64,000 nt of DNA from Xestospongia bergquistia. Taxonomy: Eukaryota > Porifera > Demospongiae > Haplosclerida > Petrosiidae. Shown piece by piece: positions 1 through 10,849 of this stretch. The stretch is from positions 23,109,249-23,173,248 of the forward strand of contig OZ014411.1 in NCBI GenBank assembly GCA_963965975.1, given 5' to 3'. The stretch's first letter is position 1, and the number at the start of each line of letters is the position of its first letter. The notes beneath the pieces were generated by a model. The model did not search any database. It was given only the letters and a program-made list of their open reading frames with translations, and was not told where the DNA came from. The translations under genes were made by a program, and so were the position numbers.

Positions 1-194
1 TATACCATTGATACAAATCTGGATATTCCCTTCCCAGTTTCCAGGTCCCCAAACTAAACGAATAATTCCTTCAGAATTGCAGGACTCTGGGCCTATAAAA
101 AAGAGTGGTAATTAAGTCTTTGTCAAATAATGCACTCACTTATGGAAGATGTCAGAAATGTAAGTATCAGTACCACCGCTGCTTTCATAATCAT
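1..194 (-). CDS. 5' end of a secreted SRCR-domain protein (partial)
   Basis: Two exons are visible on the minus strand; the gene continues off the left edge. Exon 1 (194 down to 140) begins with ATG and encodes a hydrophobic signal peptide (MIMKAAVVLILTFLTSSI), ending at a GTGAGT donor. A 47-bp intron (139-93) ends in TTTATAG. Exon 2 starts at 92 and the phase fits: the last base of exon 1 plus GC gives Ser. It then reads PESCNSEGIIRLVWG, followed by GNWEGNIQICING. This matches the start of a scavenger receptor cysteine-rich domain, whose family pattern is roughly VRLVxG...EGRVEVxxNGxWGTVC. The WGTVC part would lie outside the window. Function beyond a secreted or surface scavenger-type protein cannot be judged. 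A second in-frame ATG at 188 is also possible. Confidence 0.7.
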
Positions 195-524
195 ATCACG
201 AAACGATTGACTGTGTAAGCCGTATGTATTATAAACCTTATACGAGAAGGTTGGGTAAAAAAAGCAGGGCAAATTAATTAACTATTACTGTTGAAAATGG
301 CTACTTCTGGTGTGGTAAGGATTTGTTATCACAAGAACTTCAAGAAGAAGCGTGAGAGAACGTGAAGTTCACTACCAAATGGAGTTGAATTTTTTACTGA
401 GGCTGACAAAAGGATTTTGTTCAACAACTATCAGTTCAACACTTATTAGTCACATAGTTCAATAAGTTATAATTGTCATAATTGCTAAGGACTAGTAGAT
501 TATTTATTTTAACAATATACTTTA
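195..524. other. Upstream flank of the SRCR gene, no gene recognised
   Basis: AT-rich DNA. TATAAGG-like and TATAAT-like sequences on the minus strand (about 225-250) could serve the SRCR gene. A plus-strand ATG at 297 opens only a short frame that stops before 370; I do not call it a gene. Confidence 0.4.
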
Positions 525-1095
525 CTTTAGACACTCAGTACAGTCAACATTGATAGTGAAAAGGTTACAAAATAATGTTAAATATTATATGACTTGCATG
601 TGCTTTGCATTCTAAAATAATGAACATAATAAAATACCAGGGATAGTGGTTGCAAATTACAGCAAAATTCATCTTTACATGTTTTGCTATTGAACATTTG
701 TTAGCAAGTCAATACCAACCAATGTATGGTTTATTTATTGTCATCTTGTGATTGAGCAATAAATTTTTATGTTGAGGAATATTTATAATAGTATATGGTA
801 AACAATATATTACAATAGATTGAGCAGCAAGAGAAGTCCGAGGTATAAGCAACAAGCAATACAAAACGTTACGATAAAATACAAATTTTCCTCAAAACTC
901 CGAAAGCAACAGAGGGTCAGATAAGACTGGACCTTTACTAATAGCATCTTTTAAAATTGACTGTATGAACATGTGTCAATTGATTCACCTTTTCTAATAA
1001 ATTTACTCACATCTAAAACTTCATCATCAACCCAATTACAAAAACCAACCACTTCATCAATAAGGATGGCCAAGAAAAAGGACTACCTTATTAAT
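525..1095 (-). pseudogene. Decayed copy of the 3' part of the FEM1-like gene (copy 1)
   Basis: About 700-860 aligns by eye with 2995-3150, the C-terminal codons of the intact FEM1-like gene at 2977-4920. About 870-1080 aligns with 3560-3790 of the same gene, so a middle stretch has been lost. The 3' flank (525-700) also resembles 2740-2976, which indicates duplication of genomic DNA rather than retrotransposition. Many indels and stops break the frame and no long ORF remains. Confidence 0.7.
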
Positions 1096-1424
1096 TGTAA
1101 TTTATTTATCTTTCTGCACTACCATAGCATGGCTCTTTAATTATTCAAAGATGAGAGTTCAGTAGCATGTATCGTTTGAGTCACTTCAGTAGCCATAACT
1201 ACAGCCCTTCTGATCACTTAGCTTAATTTTCTTATGTGACCATTCTATTCTGCAGTATATTCAACTACTCGTTTCAATTTATTGGTTATTTATTCCATCC
1301 TTGTAGTATGTCTTTTAATTACAATTTTGTAACATTTGAGTCTGTTTTCTACATTTAATCAGTCACCAAGTATATTGTTAGTAGCACTACTTTAAGGCTC
1401 ATTTTAAGTGTTTGTTAAACTAAT

Positions 1425-1650
1425 ACAATAAAATAGCTTGAACGAAAGAGTACTGATAGTGGAAAAGGTAACAAAATAGTGCTAGTAAATATTGTAAAAA
1501 GTATATGCTTTTTATATATAATTAATGAACATATAAACACCAAGGATACTGTTTGTATAATTACACCAAAATTATTGTTATGTTAATTGACCAAGTGTTA
1601 ATAAGTCAATACCAATGTATAGCGTATTGTTTCTTTATGGTAATATAACT
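1425..1650 (-). pseudogene. Second, shorter remnant of the FEM1-like gene 3' end
   Basis: The stretch around 1590-1640 (tgttaataagtcaataccaa and what follows) repeats the last codons of the FEM1-like gene at about 2990-3025. Its flank (1440-1590) repeats the flanks at 525-700 and 2740-2976. Only the extreme 3' end survives. Confidence 0.55.
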
Positions 1651-2735
1651 CTTCCTTGTAACAGTAGACAGGACTGTCTATTTCCTATTGTGGAGCAATT
1701 ATGATCACACAAAGTTAGATATGAGACAAGAAGCAACAACCATCTAGCAGAACATTTCTGTTATTTCTTGCAATGATATGCATCTTATCAGAAGTGTTAT
1801 TATTGTGCAAGAATAAATAGTCATATTTCTGAGTCCATTAAATATTAGCTGTATATAATGATATGGACAACTATATATATATCTCAAAATTTGATTGATG
1901 TTTATAAAATATATACCTTGAACTTGTCCTAAGTGCCATTAATTAATAATATTTATATAGCTTTATTAAGTTGATAGTCCCCAAGAAATGGTGATTTTAA
2001 AGATACCACTTGCATTTTTCAACAAATGGGATCATATAACTTTTGTATACTGTTTTATCAAGGTCTATTAGCAATTTGTGTCTTTTGTTTGTTGCCTCAA
2101 TCATGAAGAAGAATTCATATTGTCATGGAAAAAAGGAACTCTAGGAAATTTGAACATACCTTAATTTGCACATATACTAGCTGGACCAAAAAGCAACTAC
2201 AGATGACTGTTCAAGTACACTGTACATGTTAAGAACTACCACATTTAATAATTGGTAAACAGCCCTTATAATAATTATGTTGTAACTGCCTATGACTCAT
2301 ATACTAAAATAACCTAAAAATATACTATTGATGACATAATACAATTGTAACTTAAAACAGTAAACGAAAACTTTTCAGAATCTGCAAGACAGTTCTTACT
2401 TAAAGCATTTGCAACAACAATAATTATCTTTAATTGAGATCATTATTTCTTCATTCAAGTTTTGATTTCGTTCGTGTGCTAATAATTCTATACCATCATT
2501 ATTTGGATTAATTAATTGGTTCGTTTTCAGGTTCTCGTTGATTATTACGTTGTTCAACATTTCTTCTCTGATATATAAAGTCAGTTATAATGCTTCAGAG
2601 ACTATAGAAACACATCAAATAGTTACACATTTTTTGCAATAATTCTTACAAAATTATTATTATAAGAGTTAAAGCCAAAATCTTTCCAGTAAAGCAACAA
2701 CTATGATAAATGTCTTAAACTGAATAGTGTGTTCA
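1651..2735. other. AT-rich interval without a recognised gene
   Basis: No splice-consistent coding segment or structured repeat was recognised on either strand. Confidence 0.4.
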
Positions 2736-2976
2736 GATTTTGACACTATAGTGGAAGGTGGTGATCCACAGCTAACTCCAACAACATATACTTATATTTT
2801 GCAATACCTTCATCAGGAGGAAACAGCATTCTCTCACACATATATAATTTAATCTCAATCACAATGCTAATTAATATATTTATATGACCTGGATGCTTTA
2901 CTTTTTTAAAGTAATGAACATAAATATATCAGGAAAAATATTTACATAATTACATAGAAACTATTTATATGTTATG

Positions 2977-4920
2977 TTACTGACCAACTGTTAATAAGTC
3001 AATGCTAATGTATGGCTTCTTTATTGCCATCTTGTAATCGTGAAGAGCAATAAAATTTATTATATGTTGAGGAAGATTTATAATAGTATATGGTAAGCAA
3101 TGTGTTACAATGGATTGGGCTGCAAGACAAGTCAGAGGAAGAGGTAAGTACAATGAACAAAGCATATTATACAATTGACTATCACCTTTTGATATACTGA
3201 GGAAGTCTAAACCAAGACCATTAACAGCATCAAAGTGTGCTCCATTGTATAACAACATTTTAATAGCAGTTGTTTTAAAAGCTGAAGGCTCAAAGTTAGA
3301 ACATACATGAAGAGGCCTATTACCTTTATTTTGTTCATCAGGATGATTGATGGCTTGATGGCCCCATTTAAGAAGGTTTTCAAATATTAAGGTTTTAGAA
3401 TATTTTAATTCAGTTGTACTCTGGAAATATAAATCATTACACATCTTAAGAAAGATGTGTATCATAGTGGAACCATTTAATTGATAAAGACAGTCTGTGA
3501 TAAACTCTTTTAGCAATTTCTGTGATCTGATGTCTTCTTTTTCACAAACTACCACACAAAAATTCATAATAAAATACAAAATTTCTTCCAAACTACGGAG
3601 GCAATTTAGGGTCAGATAAGACTGGACCTTTACTAAAAGAATCTTTAAAAGTTCACAGTATGAATACATATCAATTAATGCACCTTCTCTAATAAATTTG
3701 CTTACATTTCGAACTTCTTGTCCAGCCCAATTAAAAAGTCTAACCACTTCATCATTGTCATCATAAAAAGGATGGTCAAGGTAAAGCTCCACTTTTTTTA
3801 AGCACAGTCTCATAGCATGTTCAAGAATCATGTTTCCTTGTATGTTATCTCCTGTATTAAAGAAAAAGCCTACATCCATTGACAGTAGACCTATTTTATT
3901 GTGCACACCAAATATTCGCTCATTGATCAATAGTCTTTGGTAATAGCTCTCCATATTATTAAATGATGTTTGTAGAAAATCTATCTCGTATTTTGTACTT
4001 ATCTCTTTACGATTACCATAAACAGCAGCCAGTTCACTCTGTAGATATACAGGTTTGATTAAACTGGCTTCTAAGTACTTTAATCCATTTTCAAGAGTCT
4101 CCCAGTCCATAGGAGTTCTTTGCCAATTAATTAGACTAGCTTCCCATTTACAAACATCATGGCAATATGGATGATCCATCAAATACCTCATTGTATTGAC
4201 AGAACCATCACGTACAGATAGATAAAGTGGACATGGCACATAATTAGGATTCATTGGATCAGCTGGAGCAAACATTGGTGACATTCCATGAAATATCAGA
4301 GTCTCAATATGTCCAATATTATTACTGCATGCAGCATAATGCATGGCTGTGTAGCCCTCAACTGTTCTTTGATGAAAATTAGCTCCTTTAGATAACAACA
4401 ATTTGATGATGTCTGAATTGTCACGCTTTCTTGACTTACATGCCAATATTAAAGGACTAAAGCCTTTGCCGTTGGTAATATTCACATCTATATTACAATC
4501 AATAAGATACTGTATGACAGATACATTTCCATGTTCTACTGCAACACACAGAGGACTTCCCCACTTCGATGCTGTGTGGTGAATATTAGCCCCTTTATTG
4601 ACTAAGTAATTTAGCAATTCTATTTTGTCATTACTACAGGCAGCTAGAAATGGAGAAACGTTATAAAACACATTTTGGCCTTTTGTTGTTAGTTTGGCAC
4701 CACAGTTAACATCAAAATCTCCAAATGTCTGTAGCAAATACTCGACAATTTCAAGGTGACCATAATATGCTGCTTCGACCAAAGGAGAGGGTATGTCATG
4801 AGTAGGAATAAAGAGCAGTAGTCTTGTATCCAAACTTGTAGATTGTATTTTGGTTAAATTTCCTCGTCTACAAGATGCTATGAAACAATTGTAGGTATCC
4901 CAGTTGAACTTATTAGCCAT
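2977..4920 (-). CDS. FEM1-like ankyrin-repeat protein, putative CUL2 substrate receptor
   Basis: Single open exon. I prefer the ATG at 4920 (MANKFNWDTYN), which leads straight into the ankyrin region. An in-frame ATG at 4983 would add 21 residues. In numbering from that upstream ATG (668 residues): about 60-290 are ankyrin repeats (for example PLVEAAYYGHLEIVEYLL, GYTAMHYAACSNN); about 290-540 are a helical TPR-like middle region that in FEM1 proteins contains the RERILG-like segment (here NERIFGVHNKIG); about 555-600 are further ankyrin repeats (NRPLHVCS). Residues 616-625, PLTCLAAQSI, fit the BC-box consensus and resemble the equivalent site of FEM1B; LPQHIINFIALHD then matches the family tail. 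FEM1 proteins are receptors of CUL2-Elongin B/C ubiquitin ligases that read C-terminal degrons; this role is inferred. A GTAAGT donor at 5023 hints at an upstream 5'-UTR intron. Two decayed 3' copies lie downstream. Confidence 0.82.
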   Translation of the reverse strand: MANKFNWDTYNCFIASCRRGNLTKIQSTSLDTRLLLFIPTHDIPSPLVEAAYYGHLEIVEYLLQTFGDFDVNCGAKLTTKGQNVFYNVSPFLAACSNDKIELLNYLVNKGANIHHTASKWGSPLCVAVEHGNVSVIQYLIDCNIDVNITNGKGFSPLILACKSRKRDNSDIIKLLLSKGANFHQRTVEGYTAMHYAACSNNIGHIETLIFHGMSPMFAPADPMNPNYVPCPLYLSVRDGSVNTMRYLMDHPYCHDVCKWEASLINWQRTPMDWETLENGLKYLEASLIKPVYLQSELAAVYGNRKEISTKYEIDFLQTSFNNMESYYQRLLINERIFGVHNKIGLLSMDVGFFFNTGDNIQGNMILEHAMRLCLKKVELYLDHPFYDDNDEVVRLFNWAGQEVRNVSKFIREGALIDMYSYCELLKILLVKVQSYLTLNCLRSLEEILYFIMNFCVVVCEKEDIRSQKLLKEFITDCLYQLNGSTMIHIFLKMCNDLYFQSTTELKYSKTLIFENLLKWGHQAINHPDEQNKGNRPLHVCSNFEPSAFKTTAIKMLLYNGAHFDAVNGLGLDFLSISKGDSQLYNMLCSLYLPLPLTCLAAQSIVTHCLPYTIINLPQHIINFIALHDYKMAIKKPYISIDLLTVGQ

Positions 4921-4983
4921 CGGGCAAATTAGGGCGTATATTTTGTTTTGGTCAACGCCTTCATAATAGACGCACATAAACAA

Positions 4984-5535
4984 TATTCATAATAAATAAA
5001 TATAATTATATGCATAGACTTACCAATGCTGACACGACTTCTGTTTATACACATAAACAGCAAAACGATCGTTAAAACAGTTTCCTCCAAAGTGGAGAGT
5101 TATGAATCGCTAAAAATATTTTTCACTGAAATTGCAAGACCACCCAATCAAGAATTCTGCCAATGAAAATATCTTAATATTAAATTGATTTTAGAAATGA
5201 CCACTCATAAAACCATTCCCAAGCCACCATAAGCAAGTACTTAAATGCTGGAAATTAAAAGGAGATCTTTGTGACTCTGTCCTTTCTAATACTAGTGCTG
5301 AGAAGCTGGTTCTAACGATAATTAATAGCTACACATTTTCACTACTTGCTATATGTATGTTTTACTCATGCCGGTGAAAAACATTATACTCACATAGAAA
5401 ATGCTTAAAAGGATCATAAGTGTTGTACCACCTTGATAAGCCTAAGTTAAGAGCATTGATTACTAATAATTGTTATGTATGATAGGATGACATTATCTGT
5501 AGCCACAAGAATATCTGTTGCTTTTTACATACTGA
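4984..5535. other. Upstream flank of the FEM1-like gene
   Basis: AT-rich. On the minus strand, ATTG followed by GTAAGT (donor at 5023) could end a 5'-UTR exon of the FEM1-like gene. Nothing else was recognised. Confidence 0.35.
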
Positions 5536-5539
5536 ATGA

Positions 5540-5695
5540 AAAAAGGACTGTTACCAGCATTAGCTAGAGCTATATAGCCCTGAGTTTTGAAAGTAACTTT
5601 TAGAAGAAACCACTGCAAACTGGAGTAGATCTACCCTTATGTTTTGTCAATTACATGCACTTTTATAAAAGGAAAGACAGGAAGTTAATTTTAAT
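5540..5695 (-). pseudogene. Remnant of the first exon and promoter of the vWA gene
   Basis: About 5550-5690 resembles 9915-10065: the ttaccagcattagctagagc block, the CTGAGTTTTGA block, the region of the signal-peptide start, and the TATA element with its following AGACAGGAAGTTAA. The frame is broken and the start ATG is not preserved. It is one of two dead copies of exon 1 (the other is at 11510-12080). Confidence 0.6.
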
Positions 5696-6159
5696 AATGA
5701 TAATAATTACATGCAGATAGACCTTATATGGTAAATTAAAGTTACAATCCTAACCATAAATAACAACAGTAAACAAAAAGCTTATATATAGAGAGAGAAA
5801 TGTTTACAATCCATTGTTAAATATTTCCTGAAGTTGTTATTAGCAGATGCCATTAATCTCATTATTTGCCTGAAAACCATAAACAATTCTAAAAGCCTTT
5901 CAGTAAAGTTTGGTTGCACAAAGCAATATTCCACTACAGCTCCTAGTGGTTTCCTGTATTTTAGGTGCCCAACCTAGAACTAGTGTATTGCAGCAGGGCT
6001 TTGCACCATGTCAAATGTAATTAATTATTTCAACTGTGAGCAGAATAGTTGAGACATCCTCCTTTGGCAGTCCACATTCATCATTGATTTGATTTAAAAG
6101 TATTAAATGATTGTGTTTTAAATGAATTTCCATCACAACTCATGTAAGTCTTACATCAC

Positions 6160-6520
6160 TAGGCTCACAAGGCCAAACTGTTTGCTTAGAGAGGAAAGGT
6201 CTAGTCTACCACGCATAGTGCAGTTGTCCCTTCCCTAGAATTCCTGAGGAAACCACTATTGGTCAATAGGTATTCGAACAAACCACAATGTTTTTAGGTA
6301 GTAGCCTAATAACGTTACGTATTAATTACTACAAGCGACGTCTTCACGTGTTTCTTTTAGGGTCAATATCTTGTTGAATTAACACGTAATTATTACAAAA
6401 CCACACAGTTATAAAATGTTAGATAGCTAATGAAATCCCTTGTCGACAACTGTACTATGTGTGGTAGACTAGACCCTTCCTCTCTAAGCAAAGGGTATGG
6501 TCTCGTGAGACTATTAGATC
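6160..6520. mobile_element. Short inverted-repeat element (MITE/foldback), about 350 bp
   Basis: The left end (6162-6235) and right end (6440-6511) are long inverted repeats of about 70 bp. The strongest part (ttgcttagagagga, then ggtctagtctaccac) is nearly identical between arms. TACATCAC occurs at 6152-6159 and again at 6521-6528, a likely 8-bp target-site duplication if the element is 6160-6520. Alternatively, TA dinucleotides at 6160-6161 and 6512-6513 flank the tighter repeat. There is no transposase ORF, so it is non-autonomous. The superfamily is uncertain; long arms with an 8-9 bp duplication would suit a Mutator-like element. Confidence 0.7.
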
Positions 6521-6767
6521 TACATCACATGACATGAAATACAAAAACAATTTAGTACCTTAGATGTCTTATTATAATATGCACATTACATAATGTTACT
6601 TTTAGTCATGTCATGTGTATATTGTGATTTATAAAGCTTTAGTATGTAAAGTATTATTCTTCCCATTCTTGTTTTGTTATTCTGTTTGCTGTTATCTCTT
6701 TAATTAGATATGCTCATTAGCTGTTTAATATAGCTATTCTATTAAATAGACTCTCCATATGTACTTG

Positions 6768-7241
6768 CAGAGGGGTAGGAATGAAGTTTAAGTTGGGGGT
6801 TGACCTTTTACCTTATATTTAGTTGCATTATATTATTAAACATCAAAAATGACCCAAAAAATTAATTCGTCTGTCGTTAAAAGAAACAAACTCTTTAGCT
6901 ATTTCTAATAAGTTTATGTTATCAATGCTGTCCTTATGTGTATTTAACAGCATGACGTGGTTTAGTCATTCTTGGGTCATAGTACTTCGATGGTAATTTT
7001 TTAGTCGGCATAAGGTTGAAAAAGTGCATTCTGTTCTATTAATACTTTGTTATAGCAATTAATTCACAGAAGGTAACATGACCACACAATAATGTGGTGA
7101 TTGATTGTACACAAAATAACACAATGTACACAAAATAACACAATAAGTACTTCAGTCAAGAGGTTATTGTATACATAGTCTTGAGTGCAAATTAGGGGGG
7201 GGGGGCGGCTTCAGCCCCCTGCCCCCCTTTCCTACCCCTAG
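6768..7241. mobile_element. Non-autonomous hAT-like transposon
   Basis: The ends are inverted: CAGAGGGGTAGGAA on the left (from 6768) and, reading inward from the right end (7241), CTAGGGGTAGGAAAG. They are flanked by a perfect 8-bp duplication, TGTACTTG, at 6760-6767 and 7242-7249. A CAG-type end with an 8-bp duplication is the hAT signature. Next to the right end is a run of 13 G (7194-7206) followed by a C-rich stretch that could form a hairpin. No intact transposase is visible in 474 bp. Confidence 0.78.
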
Positions 7242-7526
7242 TGTACTTGTAATGCATAAATATAGAAAATAAAAGCTTGTCAGAGCTGCTGCTATATACT
7301 TAATTTATGATATCTTTCACTTTCATTATATACATTAACAGATCCTTTATTTACCCATGTTTGTTACCTGTAATGTGATTGCAATTGTCATAAATCATAT
7401 ACAACAATCATATTTATCTAAAAATAAAAAGGAAATCTAAAGAGTTTTGTATTAACTACAACTTAACAATTTGAGGGAATAACAAAAATTATTATATAAA
7501 AATTTCTAAAAGAGTCTTCTCTTTAT

Positions 7527-10000
7527 TTAAAATGTACGATAATTGATAGTTTCACAAAATCGTGGTAGTGGAGTCACATTATCATCAGCCAACACATGGC
7601 ATCCTAATTTTGCTATCCTTTCATTACATTCATCTGTACCTGGACAAACTATAAGAAACAAAATAGTACAAAAACATATCTGAAATAAGTTATAATAGAT
7701 GATAATATTTATGTATTATATATACAGCTACCAAATTGTTAATACATCACAGTACTTAGATCATAAATTTAGTCTTCAAATTTACCTGGACTAGTTGTAT
7801 CTCCAAGTGTTGTGCTCAATAAGAATGTGTTGTTAGCTTGAAGACCTCCAATTGATAGAAAAACATTACCTGTTGTATTTGATGGTGAACCAGTTTGACG
7901 ACGTCGACGATTACTTTGTAAATCCAATACTGACTGACGTAACTCAGGACTTATAAAGAAATCTATACCAGTAGTAGTAGTACCTTGGATTGAGAAATCA
8001 GCTGTCAATAAAGTAGGGTTTTGTACTGAAAACGATCCATAAATTAACAATTGTCCAGATACAATAACAAATTTTATTGTGAGACCTTCATCAGGAAAGG
8101 CATATTGTAACAAACGTAACCCACTCATACCAAGTGTCGTTGTTATACTAATATTAATAGAAGAAATGGCTGGAGCTATTTGAAATAAAATACAATATTC
8201 TGATTAGAACTTTAATGTATACACTTACTTGTACAAGCTGTTGTTTGTAGTGGGAGTAGTTGTTCAGCAAATTGACTTGGAGAGAAGTTTGAGACAAGAA
8301 AGACATTGCTAGAACTAGAAGCTATAGCATTTAGTTCATTGACATTGACACCACTTCCAATACCAAATGAATACACTACTATATTAGCTGCATGAATTGC
8401 CTGTGCAGCTTGAACAGTTGAAGATGGTGAATTAGATACACCATCAGTAAAAACAATAGCTACTCGAGGGACTCCTTCATTTGTACGAGCATTACTAAAG
8501 GCATCTTCTAAAAGATTCAAGGCTAAATGTGTAGCTGTTCCACCACCAGTGAAAGCAATATTATCAATTGAAGTATTAAGCAGTGAAGCATTATTAACTG
8601 AACCAAGTGAAATTACAATAGAAGCTGAACTTGCATATCGTATAACTCCAACACGTGTTTTGTCAGCTCCTATTTCAAAGTTGGAAATAATACTTTTAAC
8701 AAAGTCCCTCATTATTACAAAGTTTGAGGAACCAACACTTCCTGAAGCATCTAATACAAAGACAATGTCAAGACCAGCATTGCAACCTATATGCATGCAC
8801 AGTGGATATGAAAATTAGATGACAAAAATTTAATTGTTTACCTCCAAGAAGATCTTTCAAAGTCTGAAGGAGTTGACGTGTAACTAATTGTACAGCATAT
8901 GATATCCAATCATCCACAAAGGACAAGAAACTATCGGCAATCTGCCTGGTACATGTTATAGCTGCATTGAGAATCTAAATACATGATCAATATAGAATTG
9001 ACATTCATTATCTCAAACCTGTTGAATTCCTTGTCTATTCCAGAAATCATTGCTAGAAAACACTTCAAAGGCAAGACAGTTCAAGCTGGTGTTACTCAAA
9101 AGAATATCATTACAAAATCCATTGTCAGTATAACAGGATGAATGACTATCAAAAGCAAATGTCTGCAGTTCATTACATGTTCCATTTGAGCTATAGACAT
9201 TACTGTTCAGGATGGTTTGCATGAGACAAATCTGTGTATTATTGACCCAAGATTGACCCTATGTTTACAAAATTAAAATAGTTGTAAGCACTTGTACCAC
9301 ATAATTTATGAATAAAAAGTACATTTGATTATATATTTTTTATTAACTACTTACATATGTCTAGTGTCATGCAGTGTGTTATTATAAGTCTATATCTAGC
9401 TATAGTAAATTGAATGTATTTACAAATTAAAACACATATAATAAATATAACAACCTATACATACATTGTATCTGTGTACTGGTTCTCTAAAATTATGCAT
9501 ATAGTATGTGCCAGTAATAGTTATAGCAACACATGGAATTTAATTTAGAATCCAATTAGGTTTATTAATAAGTTAATAAACAAATAGTTCGAATTATTGG
9601 CTTGTAAACTAATTAATATAAGTGAGGAATGATAATTGCGTATATACATGGTATGATATATGTTTATCAATCATAACCATCACTACGTACATAGAAATAG
9701 AAAAGTAATAAATGACATGTAATTCAAGTAACAAATTAATGTGTTAAAACCCTTCACTACTATTAGCAGTAAAGAGTAATGAATACTTACTTCAGATGTG
9801 AAACAACTTTGCTTGTTTGTGAATTGACGACAATACCTGTCACCATAGGCAATAGGATATCCATTGCTCCCACATTGAAATCTTGGTTCTACACATTGAA
9901 TATAGAAGTCACAGTTACCAGCATTAGCTAGAGCTGTACAGTCCTGAGTTTTGACAGTAGCTGCTAAGTAGAACACCACTGCAAGCAGAAGTAGCTTCAT
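7527..10000 (-). CDS. Secreted von Willebrand factor A-domain protein, six exons
   Basis: Exons on the minus strand: 10000-9791, 9258-9019, 8974-8842, 8786-8229, 8175-7786, 7648-7527. All introns are GT-AG, the phases agree, and the sum is 1653 nt (550 residues plus stop). Residues 1-18 are a signal peptide (MKLLLLAVVFYLAATVKT). Residues 19-190 form a Cys-rich N-terminal region I do not recognise. Residues about 195-380 are a vWA domain: DIVFVLDASGS carries the MIDAS DxSxS (Asp207, Ser209, Ser211), followed by a TGGGTATHLAL segment and the IVFTDGVS strand. Residues 381-510 form a beta-rich region with a basic NRRRRQ run that could be a furin-type cleavage site. A Cys-containing tail ends at 550. 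The stop overlaps an AATAAA polyadenylation signal (about 7521-7527). vWA domains bind ligands through a metal ion; an extracellular adhesion or matrix role is inferred. Confidence 0.88.
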
Positions 10001-10019
10001 GTTGAAATGAAATTTTGTT

Positions 10020-10180
10020 AGCCAGTTATACGCACTTTTATAGAAGAGAAGACAGGAAGTTAAAATGCCATGATGATGTTATTATATGCAATTTTATAAA
10101 ATTGAATACAGGAAATTAAAATGTGATGTTGGTTGTCAGTTACATGGACTTTTATAGAAAGGAAGACTGGAGCTTAATCT
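10020..10180 (-). repeat. Three tandem promoter-like units upstream of the vWA gene
   Basis: A unit made of a TATA-like core and GAAGACAGGAAGTTAAAATG occurs around 10030-10065, 10090-10120 (degenerate) and 10150-10180. A similar pair lies at 11955-12090 beside the pseudogene. It looks like local tandem duplication of the core promoter. Confidence 0.55.
10035..10042 (-). promoter_or_regulatory. TATA box of the vWA gene
   Basis: TATAAAAG on the minus strand, 35-42 bp upstream of the start codon at 10000. The same element recurs in the dead copies near 5660 and 11960. Confidence 0.6.
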
Positions 10181-10526
10181 AGTGATGGTTTCTAATTATT
10201 GTAATTTGATTATCTAGTATAGTTTAAAACAGTTTTGTTGTCATGGTTCATTAATTTTCTTTATTATCAATGCTAAAAGTGATATGTCACTTCATAAATG
10301 AATTTGTTATGTTAGTTTTCTGTAGGAGCACATGAGAAGGAAGGAGTGTGAATTGCTCATGTATTTGTGAGATAGTTCAGTTGTGTAGCTGGATTCGACA
10401 CTATATGGCAAGTTATGGGCCGTTAATATCATGGCTGAAAAAGTGCAATCTGCAAAAATATTATAAGAAAGATATGTGATATCTTATTAACTTCATGTAG
10501 ATACAACTCAAAATGTGTATATTTTT
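10181..10526. other. Interval without a recognised gene
   Basis: AT-rich spacer between the repeated promoter units and the transposon at 10532. Nothing was recognised. Confidence 0.35.
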
Positions 10527-10531
10527 ATTAA

Positions 10532-10842
10532 CATAGGTGTAGGAACAATTTTGTCATTCGGGGGGCACATATGTAACATTTTAACATTGTTTAGTTTAAC
10601 AGTGAAGTATTTCAATAACAACCAAAATAAACCTTCTGTCGTTTACACTGACAAAAATTTTTTAACTTTTTTTCATAAAATGTGCATCTACAGCTGTAAA
10701 TTGTATTATGAGGATAGGGATTGAAAAGTGGCTAATCTAAATCAGTTGATTGTGATCATGAAACCATCTCACAATATACCAAAATTATTGGGGGGGGGGG
10801 GGGGCACGTGCCCCCTGTACTCCACTTGTTCCTACACATATG
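10532..10842. mobile_element. CATAGGTGTAGGAAC-type non-autonomous element, copy 1
   Basis: Terminal inverted repeats are CATAGGTGTAGGAACAA at the left and a near match (CATATGTGTAGGAACAA) read inward from the right. ATTAA is duplicated on both sides (10527-10531 and 10843-10847), a 5-bp target-site duplication. Inside the right end is a run of about 16 G followed by GCACGTGCCCCC. It is related to the copies at 35731-36029 and 48799-49104. The short ORF it contains is not coding. A hAT subgroup with 5-bp duplications is plausible; the class is inferred. Confidence 0.75.
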
Positions 10843-10849
10843 ATTAACT

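Noticed and set aside
297..370. ATG followed by a GTAAGG donor-like site on the plus strand
   Set aside because: Too short to judge; no second exon found.
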